NCBI GenBank assembly: GCA_002686295.1
Contig: NZBB01000030.1
Location: 1 to 9,924, forward strand
Direction: 5' to 3'
Origin: Candidatus Woesearchaeota archaeon
Lineage (GTDB): Archaea; Nanobdellota; Nanobdellia; Woesearchaeales; GCA-2686295
DNA: 9,924 nucleotides
The notes under the pieces were generated by a model. The model was not told the origin of the DNA. It was given only the letters and a program-made list of their open reading frames with translations, and made no database searches. A program made the position numbers and the translations under genes. Shown piece by piece: positions 4,838 through 9,924 of the stretch (position 1 is its first letter; each line of letters opens with the position of its first letter).

Positions 4838-5515
4838 TTATTTGCTCAATTTCTTGAGCATTTTCTTGGCTTCGCCTTTCAAAGCATCACCAAAGCCTAT
4901 TCCTGCTGCAATAGCAAAAGCAAGCACTAATCCTGTTAATATTATCAGGTAAGTTGCTTCAGCAATAATTATGTTTACACCTATTTGCTTTAAAGCTATA
5001 TCCAACACAAACAATATTATCACAACTCTTGCAAATCCGCCCCAGAAATGAGCCCATTTGAACTTGTGTGATTCAATGTTTGTCTCAGCCATATTTGCTA
5101 ATATCAAACCAGCATAGAAGATTAACACACCAACAATTAGGTTAGGTAACCATAAAGCAAGAGTGTATAGCCAATTAACTTCCATTGCTTCTGACAACGG
5201 ACCAAGACTTATAAGTGCAGCTGCAGGCACTAAAAACAATACAAACACATACCACTTAGTGGCAGCTCCTAGAATTGCAGATACACTTAAATGACCAAGT
5301 GCGTGGTGTTTCTCATGTTTTTCAACCCAATGATCAAGACCTGCTTTTTGAAGAGCTCCCTTAATAATAGCTTCAAATAAAGCTCCAATAAAATATCCTA
5401 TTAATAATAGAATTACTGCTCCAATCAAACCTGGTAGCACATAAATAAATTGCTCCCACAATGTACCTAAAACATCCATTAATGACATACCAGTCATTTC
5501 TAAATATGTAACCAA
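4838..5515 (-). CDS. membrane protein with mechanosensitive-channel TM-helix repeats, no MscS beta domain
   Basis: The 225-residue product has about five hydrophobic segments (roughly residues 25-45, 83-105, 117-140, 160-178 and 185-206). The phrases LWLPNLIVGVLIFYAGLILA and FAIAAGIGFGDALKGEAKKML are typical of the conserved TM-helix family associated with small-conductance mechanosensitive channels, where the GxGFG-A-K part is the pore-lining helix. It ends just after this helix, so the cytoplasmic beta domain of MscS is absent. Family members of this kind are proposed osmotic channels; activity here is unproven. Start: GTG 5524 lies within GGGGTGAT (5520-5527), which acts better as a Shine-Dalgarno for TTG 5515, 4 nt later; ATG 5497 is the other option. 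Confidence 0.78.
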   Translation of the reverse strand: MVTYLEMTGMSLMDVLGTLWEQFIYVLPGLIGAVILLLIGYFIGALFEAIIKGALQKAGLDHWVEKHEKHHALGHLSVSAILGAATKWYVFVLFLVPAAALISLGPLSEAMEVNWLYTLALWLPNLIVGVLIFYAGLILANMAETNIESHKFKWAHFWGGFARVVIILFVLDIALKQIGVNIIIAEATYLIILTGLVLAFAIAAGIGFGDALKGEAKKMLKKLSK

Positions 5516-5573
5516 ACTTATCACCCCTTTTTATACCCCAATTAATGAGTATTAATATATTGATTAGAATAGA

Positions 5574-5584
5574 TAATATATAAA
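5574..5584 (-). promoter_or_regulatory. TATA box of the membrane-protein gene
   Basis: Minus-strand TTTATATATTA; predicted start near 5553, giving a leader of about 38 nt that contains the GGGGTGAT ribosome-binding site. A nearer TATAAAAA (about 5529-5536) is too close to the start to serve. Confidence 0.4.
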
Positions 5585-5640
5585 TGTTTCTATTATCATC
5601 GTGTTAAATATATTTTTCAGATGTTGTTTTCTATCGCAAT

Positions 5641-5653
5641 AAATATTATAAAT
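5641..5653 (+). promoter_or_regulatory. TATA box of the small zinc-ribbon gene
   Basis: AAATATTATAAAT, centred about 27 nt before ATG 5675, predicting a leaderless mRNA. There is no Shine-Dalgarno upstream of this ATG. Confidence 0.55.
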
Positions 5654-5674
5654 CCATTATGAAAAACAATTTTC

Positions 5675-5959
5675 ATGACAAGAAATAATTGTCTTTTTTG
5701 TAGTAGACAAGCAATAATAAAAAATGAACAAGGATTCTATGTTTGCAATATCCATAAAAAAGAAATTCTTCAGGATATCAATTGTGTATGTAATGAAATT
5801 TTAAGTATAAAAAATGGAAGATATGGGACTTTTTTTCTATGTTCAAACTATGGTCCTATTTCTTTAAAAAAAGCATTAAGCATAAATCAAATAGAGCCAA
5901 AACAAAAATCACAACAAAAAGAGATAACTATTAGATCAGATGAAGTAGATTTTATATAG
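5675..5959 (+). CDS. small double zinc-binding protein with topoisomerase-like zinc ribbon
   Basis: A 94-residue protein with two cysteine clusters. The first, C6-x2-C9 with C24-x2-H27, could hold one zinc. The second, C37-x-C39 followed by IKNGRYGTFFLCSNYGP (C56), closely resembles the C-terminal zinc ribbons of bacterial-type topoisomerase I, where the pattern K-G-[RK]-[YF]-G-x-F-x-x-C-SNY recurs. The fourth cysteine expected after SNYP is absent, so this module looks degenerate. It may bind single-stranded DNA or RNA; this is inference from the ribbon. The tail (75-94) is polar. The gene has a leaderless-type promoter and stands alone; its last 8 bp overlap the end of the convergent endonuclease IV gene. 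Confidence 0.75.
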   Translation: MTRNNCLFCSRQAIIKNEQGFYVCNIHKKEILQDINCVCNEILSIKNGRYGTFFLCSNYGPISLKKALSINQIEPKQKSQQKEITIRSDEVDFI

Positions 5960-6782
5960 ATCTATAATACTTCTGCAACAAAATTGCATCCTCTTCAATA
6001 TTAGGACTTTCGCAAATAACTGTTCCCGCAATCCTGAATTCATTCCAAACTTTCAACAAATCTTCATAGTTCATATCGCTGTCTTCCAATATTAAATGGT
6101 TTCTTTCTCCTTTATCAGTATAATTTATTCCTGCCAGATGGATGTGCATGTTTCTTAATCCTTCCTTTCCAAGAGAGTTTTCTATTTGTGACAACATTTC
6201 TCTGAACTCTTCAGTTGTATTGTTCTTTCCAGCAGTTCTCGCATGCATATGAGCAAAATCAACGCAAGGCATAACTCCTTCCACTTCTGCACTTATTCTT
6301 AGCAAATCTTTTAATCCTGAAAACTGTGTTTTTTTGCCTGTTGTCTCAGGCCTTAATTTTATATCTATTCCTTCTTCATCAAGTATTCTTCTAACTTCTT
6401 CAATTCCATTCAAAATGTTTTTGTAAACCTTTTCAGGATTCATTTTCAGAAAGAAACCGGCATGAAAAACAACGTTTTTTCCTCCACAAAGAGAAGTTAT
6501 CATTGCTGACTGAACTATTCTGTTAATGCTTGCTTTAACCTTGTGTTTTTCAACCGCATTAAGATTTATGAAATAAGGGGCATGACATGATAACACAACA
6601 TCTTCTTTTTTAGCTGTTTTCTTTACTTCAGGAGCTTTTTCTTTTGAAATATTAACACTTCTAACAAACTCTAATTCCATAGCATCCAAACCAAGAGTCC
6701 TAACTCGTTTTATTCCATGAAGAGTACTATAATCAATAGTTGATATTGGAATGCCTGCTGTTCCAAACAACAATTTTTTCAT
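5952..6782 (-). CDS. nfo: endonuclease IV family AP endonuclease
   Basis: A 276-residue TIM-barrel protein of the Nfo/AP-endonuclease-2 family, which cuts DNA 5' of abasic sites in base excision repair using three zinc ions. Recognisable metal-site residues are H67 (CHAPYFIN), H107 (FHAGF), E146 (RPETTGK), D175 and H178 (VDFAHMHAR), H215 (HIHLAGI), H229 (GERNHL) and E258 (CESPN). Length matches the family. In place of the D-x-H pair of E. coli Nfo the sequence is R-N-H, so one ligand of the classical site appears changed; this may be normal for the archaeal subgroup, and a sugar-isomerase-like activity is an alternative. ATG 6782 follows a TATA-like element by 26 nt with no Shine-Dalgarno. 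Confidence 0.85.
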   Translation of the reverse strand: MKKLLFGTAGIPISTIDYSTLHGIKRVRTLGLDAMELEFVRSVNISKEKAPEVKKTAKKEDVVLSCHAPYFINLNAVEKHKVKASINRIVQSAMITSLCGGKNVVFHAGFFLKMNPEKVYKNILNGIEEVRRILDEEGIDIKLRPETTGKKTQFSGLKDLLRISAEVEGVMPCVDFAHMHARTAGKNNTTEEFREMLSQIENSLGKEGLRNMHIHLAGINYTDKGERNHLILEDSDMNYEDLLKVWNEFRIAGTVICESPNIEEDAILLQKYYRSI

Positions 6783-6800
6783 TTAAAAAAAAAAAGTTAG

Positions 6801-6813
6801 TATAAATTTAAAC
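6801..6813 (-). promoter_or_regulatory. TATA box of nfo
   Basis: Minus-strand GTTTAAATTTATA, centred about 26 nt from ATG 6782; predicts a leaderless transcript. It shares a 128-nt intergenic region with the divergent pilin promoter. Confidence 0.5.
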
Positions 6814-6844
6814 TTTGTGCTTAAAATCCATATAAATTATAGAA

Positions 6845-6882
6845 AATTATATAAAGAGAAAATCACAAGAGCATATATAAAT
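6845..6882 (+). promoter_or_regulatory. promoter of the pilin operon (two TATA candidates)
   Basis: AATTATATAAAG (6845-6856) would start transcription near 6878, leaving a leader of about 33 nt that includes the Shine-Dalgarno AGAGGTG at 6896-6902. CATATATAAATA (6872-6883) would start near 6904, after the Shine-Dalgarno, so the first element is preferred. Confidence 0.45.
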
Positions 6883-6910
6883 AAAAAAACTTTCAAGAGG
6901 TGTATTAAAT

Positions 6911-7411
6911 ATGAATAATAAAAAAGGTTCTCTTAATCTAAGCATACAGGCAATAGTTATTCTTGTTATGGCAATGGCGGTGCTTGGTCTTGGACTTGGT
7001 TTTATAAGAACATTAATGGGTCAAGGACAGGATCAGTTCAAAACAGCAATTGACAATGCCGCACTGGAAAACCCTGCAACAGCAGATAATCCTATAACTG
7101 TTGATACAAATGTAGGAGTAAAAGCAGGTGGAACTGCAAAGTTCAATATAGGATTTTACAATGCAGGATCAATAGCCCCAACAGGCGGATTTATACCAAC
7201 ACTTAATGGATGCGGCGATGGTTATACTATAATGACTGGAGGACAAACAGTTACTATAGGTGAAGCAAGAGGATATAAAGCATTACTAACAGCACCCTCT
7301 ACTGAACAAGGAGCTACTGCAGGAAGTACAAAAGTTTGCACAGTAGAATTTGCAGATATAGATGGATTAGTTGTCGCTTCAAAACAATTTTACATCAATA
7401 TAATATCCTAA
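6911..7411 (+). CDS. type IV prepilin-like protein (pilin/archaellin-like) 1
   Basis: A 166-residue exported protein. It starts MNNKKG followed by SLNLSIQAIVILVMAMAVLG, a short basic leader ending in KKG and a 20+ residue hydrophobic helix: the class III signal peptide cleaved by archaeal prepilin peptidase, most likely after G6. The mature part is a small, threonine- and glycine-rich domain with two cysteines (C101, C143) that could form a disulfide outside the cell. TAKFNIGFYNAG (75-86) matches the RFTIGFWNEG of the third gene in the operon, indicating related beta-sandwich domains. Shine-Dalgarno AGAGGTG with 8-nt spacing supports ATG 6911. It probably assembles into a pilus, or acts as a minor pilin; no assembly ATPase is in the window. 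Confidence 0.85.
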   Translation: MNNKKGSLNLSIQAIVILVMAMAVLGLGLGFIRTLMGQGQDQFKTAIDNAALENPATADNPITVDTNVGVKAGGTAKFNIGFYNAGSIAPTGGFIPTLNGCGDGYTIMTGGQTVTIGEARGYKALLTAPSTEQGATAGSTKVCTVEFADIDGLVVASKQFYINIIS

Positions 7412-7447
7412 AACAAAGAAACAAGAAAAAAACAATGAGGTGTTTTT

Positions 7448-7666
7448 ATGAAGAAACATATGAGTAATGAACAGGAATTTCAGATTATGAAGCTGGTTTT
7501 TGACAAGTTTCTATGGGTTGGTACTTTAACAATGTTATATGGTTTTTACAAGCTTGTTACATTGAGCATTAATCCCTGGTATGGACTTTCAATAATAATA
7601 GCCGGAGCTATAATGATGTTTTTGTTCATGTGGATACTTGTCAAGGAATATCGCTTCTTAAAGTAA
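7448..7666 (+). CDS. two-TM small membrane protein of the pilin operon
   Basis: A 72-residue protein with a short polar N-terminus (MSNEQEFQIMKLVFDK) and two hydrophobic helices (about 22-40 and 46-65) separated by a short turn containing NPWYG, ending in a basic stretch. The hairpin topology predicts both ends on the same side of the membrane, the cytoplasm by the positive-inside rule. It lies between two prepilin genes: 36 nt after the first and 2 nt before the third. The Shine-Dalgarno GAGGTG just ahead of ATG 7448 is like that of the first gene. A role in pilin assembly or anchoring is inferred from position only; I know no characterised homologue. Confidence 0.8.
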   Translation: MKKHMSNEQEFQIMKLVFDKFLWVGTLTMLYGFYKLVTLSINPWYGLSIIIAGAIMMFLFMWILVKEYRFLK

Positions 7667-7668
7667 AG

Positions 7669-8157
7669 ATGAATAAGAAGGGTTTTGAGTTAGCCACTAA
7701 TATGTTAGTTGTTATTATTCTTTCATTAGTTCTATTAGGTGCAGGCATAGCTATTTTTGCGAAAATAGTTTCTGTAAGTCAAGATATAAAAACTGATTTA
7801 GACCAACAGACCATTGAGCAGTTGGATATAGCGATGGATGACGGCAGTTTAATAGTTGTGCCCAGAAACAGAGTTACAACCAACAGAGGAGAAGTTGCAA
7901 GGTTCACAATTGGATTCTGGAATGAAGGAGATAATGGAGATTTCACTCTTAATGTGACTGCTAATAGTGATATTAACTGGAAAATAGTTTATGTTGAAAA
8001 TTATAATGATTTAGAAACTAATAAGAGAGCACATGCATTGATAGGGATTGGTGTGCCAAAGGAAACTCCAAAAGGACAATACACATTTGATATAACAATC
8101 TATAAGGGATCTAATGTATATGAAAATAAGAAAAGAGTTTCTATTGTTGTTCCTTAA
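7669..8157 (+). CDS. type IV prepilin-like protein 2
   Basis: A 162-residue exported protein. MNKKG is followed by FELATNMLVVIILSLVLLG, a class III signal peptide with predicted prepilin-peptidase cleavage after G5; F6 and E7 at the start of the mature helix match the classical pilin F+1/E+5-like pattern only loosely. The ectodomain (about 60-162) is rich in beta-strand-forming residues and contains RFTIGFWNEG (78-87), shared with prepilin 1, and one N-glycosylation sequon at N95. It ends with ...RVSIVVP, typical of a final strand. ATG 7669 is 2 nt after the preceding stop; an in-frame ATG at 7630 would overlap that gene by 37 nt and place polar residues before the leader, so it is rejected. 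Overlaps tpiA by 4 bp at the end. Confidence 0.83.
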   Translation: MNKKGFELATNMLVVIILSLVLLGAGIAIFAKIVSVSQDIKTDLDQQTIEQLDIAMDDGSLIVVPRNRVTTNRGEVARFTIGFWNEGDNGDFTLNVTANSDINWKIVYVENYNDLETNKRAHALIGIGVPKETPKGQYTFDITIYKGSNVYENKKRVSIVVP

Positions 8158-8816
8158 AGCCCTTCAACTAATTCTTTAAGTGATTCTTCTGGATTACTCG
8201 CTTTTACAATTCCAGAAGCAACTAATATTCCCTTAGCCCCAAGATCTATTGCTTTCTTCACATCAGAGCGGTTCTTTATGCCTGCACCACATAAAACCGG
8301 AATAATTGCAGTCTTATTAACTTTAGATATTGTATCAGTTATTATTTCAGGCTTAGCAGTGCTTACAGATATATCTCCACCTATTAGTTCTGGAGGCTCA
8401 ATAGCTATCATATCCGGCTTAAAAGAAGCAACTGCTTCTGCTATGTTTGAATCATTTGCGCAAACAACTGTTTTCAATCCTATCACTTTAGCTATTTTTA
8501 TGCTTTCTTCCAATTGGTCTATTCTGAATCTGTCTTCTGAATGATTAAGTATTGTTCCTTCTGCACCATTATCTTTTAGTGCTTTCGGCAAATTTTGTCC
8601 TGTGTGTGCACCTGAATATATTGGATCTAAGTGTTCGCTGTAAACAGGTATTTTTACTAAAGAACTTATTTTATGGATATCAACTTCTTCAACAGCTATA
8701 ACTATATTTTTTCCTGTTTCAAGAGCTACCATCTCACATATTTTTGCAAGCTCGACAGCTTCTTTTCCAGTTCCTTCCTTGTATGCTTTGAAATTAACTA
8801 TTATTACTGGTTTCAT
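8154..8816 (-). CDS. tpiA: triosephosphate isomerase, archaeal type
   Basis: A 220-residue TIM that interconverts dihydroxyacetone phosphate and glyceraldehyde-3-phosphate in glycolysis/gluconeogenesis. Catalytic residues are visible: N8 and K10 (VNFKAY), H92 (LNHSEDR) and E140 (AIEPPELIGG, which leads into the mobile loop 6). The phosphate-binding ends are CGAGI (176-180) and GILVASG (196-202). The length is the short archaeal form; bacterial and eukaryotic enzymes are about 250. ATG 8816 lies 28 nt from a TATA-like element at 8839-8850, which would give a leaderless mRNA. The zinc-finger gene is 36 nt upstream on the same strand and may also contribute transcripts. Its stop overlaps the stop of prepilin 2. 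Confidence 0.95.
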   Translation of the reverse strand: MKPVIIVNFKAYKEGTGKEAVELAKICEMVALETGKNIVIAVEEVDIHKISSLVKIPVYSEHLDPIYSGAHTGQNLPKALKDNGAEGTILNHSEDRFRIDQLEESIKIAKVIGLKTVVCANDSNIAEAVASFKPDMIAIEPPELIGGDISVSTAKPEIITDTISKVNKTAIIPVLCGAGIKNRSDVKKAIDLGAKGILVASGIVKASNPEESLKELVEGL

Positions 8817-8838
8817 ACTCTCTAGAATTACTTTTGTT

Positions 8839-8850
8839 CTTTTAATATTT
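8839..8850 (-). promoter_or_regulatory. TATA-like box of tpiA
   Basis: Minus-strand AAATATTAAAAG centred about 28 nt from ATG 8816. It lies in the 36-nt gap after the zinc-finger gene, whose stop is at 8853. Confidence 0.45.
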
Positions 8851-8852
8851 TA

Positions 8853-9140
8853 TCATTCGCCCAGAATCTTTTTTGCCTTTTCTCTTATTTCGAGCATTTG
8901 CTTTTTCTTCTTCAATTCTTCCTCGTTGAGCATTGGATCAACATTTAAAACTTTATCATCTGGTTTTTCTCCCCATGATCTTTTTAGAAATCTTTTTAAC
9001 CCTGTCTTTGTCAGTTTTGTATAGCACTTAGAGCAATACTTTCGTCCATCATGCGCCATAATACATTGTTCACATATCTGTTCGCCACACCAGTTACAGC
9101 CGGTTTCAAAACTAAGGCCATGAAACTTGCACTTATCCAT
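8853..9140 (-). CDS. B-box-like zinc-finger small protein
   Basis: A 95-residue protein. Residues 1-43 contain C4-x2-H7, C15-x2-C18, C23-x2-C26, H30 and C36-x2-C39, an alternating ligand order like B-box zinc fingers (two interleaved zinc sites). A basic segment (TKTGLKRFLKRSW, 44-56) follows, then a charged helix likely to be a coiled coil (72-95). No membrane helix is present. The frame is open to 9215, but ATG 9140 is preceded by GAGGGGGTT (9144-9152), which fixes this start. In many prokaryotic B-box proteins the finger is attached to a membrane protein; here it stands alone. The role is unknown; the position 36 nt upstream of tpiA suggests co-transcription. Confidence 0.78.
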   Translation of the reverse strand: MDKCKFHGLSFETGCNWCGEQICEQCIMAHDGRKYCSKCYTKLTKTGLKRFLKRSWGEKPDDKVLNVDPMLNEEELKKKKQMLEIREKAKKILGE

Positions 9141-9175
9141 TTCAACCCCCTCAAAGTATGATAATGTAAGAAGAA

Positions 9176-9186
9176 GTATATTAATG
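9176..9186 (-). promoter_or_regulatory. TATA box of the zinc-finger gene
   Basis: Minus-strand CATTAATATAC; the predicted start near 9154 would give a very short leader carrying GAGGGGGTT. It is divergent from the toxin-antitoxin promoter, about 50 nt away. Confidence 0.4.
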
Positions 9187-9221
9187 TTTTGTTTACTGAT
9201 GAAAACAATGCTCAAAAATCA

Positions 9222-9240
9222 AAAGATTTAAATAATCTTT
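9222..9240 (+). promoter_or_regulatory. TATA box within an inverted repeat: candidate operator of the toxin-antitoxin operon
   Basis: AAAGATT-TAAAT-AATCTTT is a perfect inverted repeat (7-bp arms, 5-nt centre) that contains the TATA-like TTTAAATAATC. Transcription would begin near 9258, before the Shine-Dalgarno AGGAGGT at about 9270-9276. A dimeric ribbon-helix-helix antitoxin bound here would block TBP, the usual autoregulation of such operons (inference). Two ATACACA repeats follow at about 9251-9268. Confidence 0.5.
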
Positions 9241-9281
9241 ATGCACACAATATACACACCAAATACACAAGGAGGTTTAGA

Positions 9282-9536
9282 ATGGTTCTTGCAAGACTGA
9301 AAATAGATGAATACACCAACAGAGTATTGAATACTTTAAAAGCAAAGTTTGATTTAAAAAATAAATCTGAAGCTTTGAATAAATTTGCAGATATTTATGG
9401 AGACGAACTTGTTGAAAAACAGGCTAGCGACAAATATATTAGGAAAGCGATAAATGTTAGTGCACAACACATAAAGAAACATAGTGATAAAAAAATGAGT
9501 TTGAAAGAATTAGACAAGTTATGCGAGGCAGACTAA
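9282..9536 (+). CDS. antitoxin, DUF2683-like, ribbon-helix-helix type
   Basis: An 84-residue protein. VLARLKIDEYTNRVLNTLKAKFDLKNKSEALNKFADIYG is one N-terminal strand plus two helices, as in the archaeal DUF2683 group of short DNA-binding antitoxins. The C-terminal half is polar and helical and would wrap the toxin. The frame is open upstream, but AGGAGGT about 6 nt before ATG 9282 fixes the start. The toxin gene starts directly after the stop (TAA-ATG), so the two are translated together. The inverted repeat over the promoter is the expected autoregulatory site. Confidence 0.8.
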   Translation: MVLARLKIDEYTNRVLNTLKAKFDLKNKSEALNKFADIYGDELVEKQASDKYIRKAINVSAQHIKKHSDKKMSLKELDKLCEAD

Positions 9537-9806
9537 ATGTTTGACTTTAACTTAAGCAACGAGATAAAGCTAAAAATAAGAAAACTCTTGAGAAAAGATA
9601 AAAAAAAAGTTTTGATAATAAATAAGAAGATAAAAGAGATTATTAATAGCGAATCTGTTGAAAGGTATAAGAATTTAAGATATGAGCTTAAAGAATACAA
9701 AAGAGTCCACATAGATAAACACTTTGTGTTAACATTCAAGGTTGAAAAAGAAAAAGACTTCATTTTATTCGTTGACTTCGCACACCACAAAGATGTTTAT
9801 CGCTGA
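9537..9806 (+). CDS. RelE/ParE-superfamily toxin
   Basis: An 89-residue basic protein with the order of the RelE/ParE fold: N-terminal helices rich in lysine (10-38), then YKNLRYELKEYKRVHIDKHF (44-63), VLTFKVEKEKDFILFVDFAHH and a terminal KDVYR. The pattern L-x-x-YKRVHID-x-H-F-V-L-x-F-x-V...D-x-A-H-H-KDVY is typical of archaeal RelE-like mRNA interferases or ParE-like gyrase inhibitors; sequence alone does not decide which. It lies directly behind the antitoxin with no spacer. GCGAGG inside the antitoxin end may aid initiation. The protein is intact, so the system is probably functional. Confidence 0.82.
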   Translation: MFDFNLSNEIKLKIRKLLRKDKKKVLIINKKIKEIINSESVERYKNLRYELKEYKRVHIDKHFVLTFKVEKEKDFILFVDFAHHKDVYR

Positions 9807-9864
9807 AAACAAGCACACATATTTCTTGAATAAAGTTTATTAACCTTAAAATTATTTTAAATTA

Positions 9865-9875
9865 TTTTATATACC
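9865..9875 (+). promoter_or_regulatory. possible TATA element for a gene beyond the window
   Basis: TTTTATATACC. Positions 9807-9924 hold no gene that I can see; this element would start transcription near 9897, toward whatever follows. It could also be chance in this AT-rich stretch. Confidence 0.25.
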
Positions 9876-9924
9876 ACTTTACAAAACCATAGAAAAGACT
9901 AAAAAAAGAATTAAAAATTCCAAT

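Noticed and set aside
7630..7668. Upstream in-frame ATG of prepilin 2
   Set aside because: It would overlap the two-TM gene and place a non-leader polar sequence before the class III signal peptide; ATG 7669 gives MNKKG directly before the helix.
8278..8544. Plus-strand frame inside tpiA
   Set aside because: Antisense shadow of an intact triosephosphate isomerase.
9141..9215. N-terminal extension of the zinc-finger protein to 9215
   Set aside because: GAGGGGGTT directly before ATG 9140 fixes the start, and the extension would contain the predicted TATA box.
9189..9281. N-terminal extension of the antitoxin to 9189
   Set aside because: The region holds the promoter and inverted repeat, and AGGAGGT lies just before ATG 9282.
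9829..9841. AATAAA-G-TTTATT palindrome after the toxin gene
   Set aside because: Only A and T in the arms and no T-run beyond it; expected by chance in this composition.
1..9924. CRISPR array, insertion sequence or integrase
   Set aside because: No regularly spaced repeats, transposase or integrase frame, or long terminal repeats were seen.

Overview
The window looks like chromosomal DNA from an AT-rich archaeon, most probably a small-genome DPANN lineage of the Woesearchaeota/Pacearchaeota kind. The evidence is an Orc1/Cdc6 initiator, a tRNA-Val gene with a 20-nt intron at position 37/38 in a bulge-helix-bulge-like fold and no encoded CCA, archaeal DUF2073 and DUF2072 proteins, an archaeal-type 220-aa triosephosphate isomerase, class III (type IV prepilin) signal peptides, and TATA boxes about 24-28 nt upstream of many start codons. 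The lineage is inferred from gene content and style; no 16S rRNA gene is present.

Layout. Positions 1-1521 (+) hold a run of genes in one direction: the C-terminal part of a DUF2073 protein, a DUF2072 zinc-ribbon protein that appears to start at AUA, and a TatD nuclease. An intron-containing tRNA-Val(CAC) follows at 1567-1659. Then come small (+) genes: an acidic 65-aa protein, a 4Fe-4S ferredoxin and a rubredoxin-like zinc-ribbon protein (1699-2409). These end exactly against tsaC (-), which supplies threonylcarbamoyl-AMP for tRNA t6A. Upstream of tsaC on the same strand is a TATA box followed by three tiny tandem genes (34, 40 and 40 codons), each with its own strong Shine-Dalgarno sequence (3003-3364). 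I recognise none of them. About 300 nt without a convincing gene follows (3378-3682) and carries two copies of TGTCCAGTG, one inside an ORB-like palindrome. Next are orc1/cdc6 (-) and a multi-pass membrane protein with mechanosensitive-channel TM-helix character (-).

Positions 5675-9140 hold a small zinc-ribbon gene (+) that overlaps endonuclease IV (-) by 8 bp at its end, a three-gene pilin cassette (+; prepilin, two-TM protein, prepilin), triosephosphate isomerase (-) overlapping the last pilin by 4 bp, and a B-box-like zinc-finger gene (-). Divergent from this last gene, 9282-9806 (+) encodes a toxin-antitoxin pair: a DUF2683-like antitoxin and a RelE/ParE-like toxin, with an inverted repeat over the TATA box. 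The last 118 nt contain only an AT-rich stretch with one possible TATA element.

The genes mark two styles of initiation. Housekeeping genes (the 65-aa gene, rubredoxin-like gene, tsaC, cdc6, zinc ribbon, nfo, tpiA) have TATA boxes placed for leaderless mRNAs. The micro-genes, membrane protein, pilins, zinc finger and antitoxin have clear Shine-Dalgarno sequences. This distinction decides several starts, including cdc6 at 4738. The part most likely to be undescribed is the micro-gene trio next to the ORB-like non-coding stretch and orc1/cdc6.
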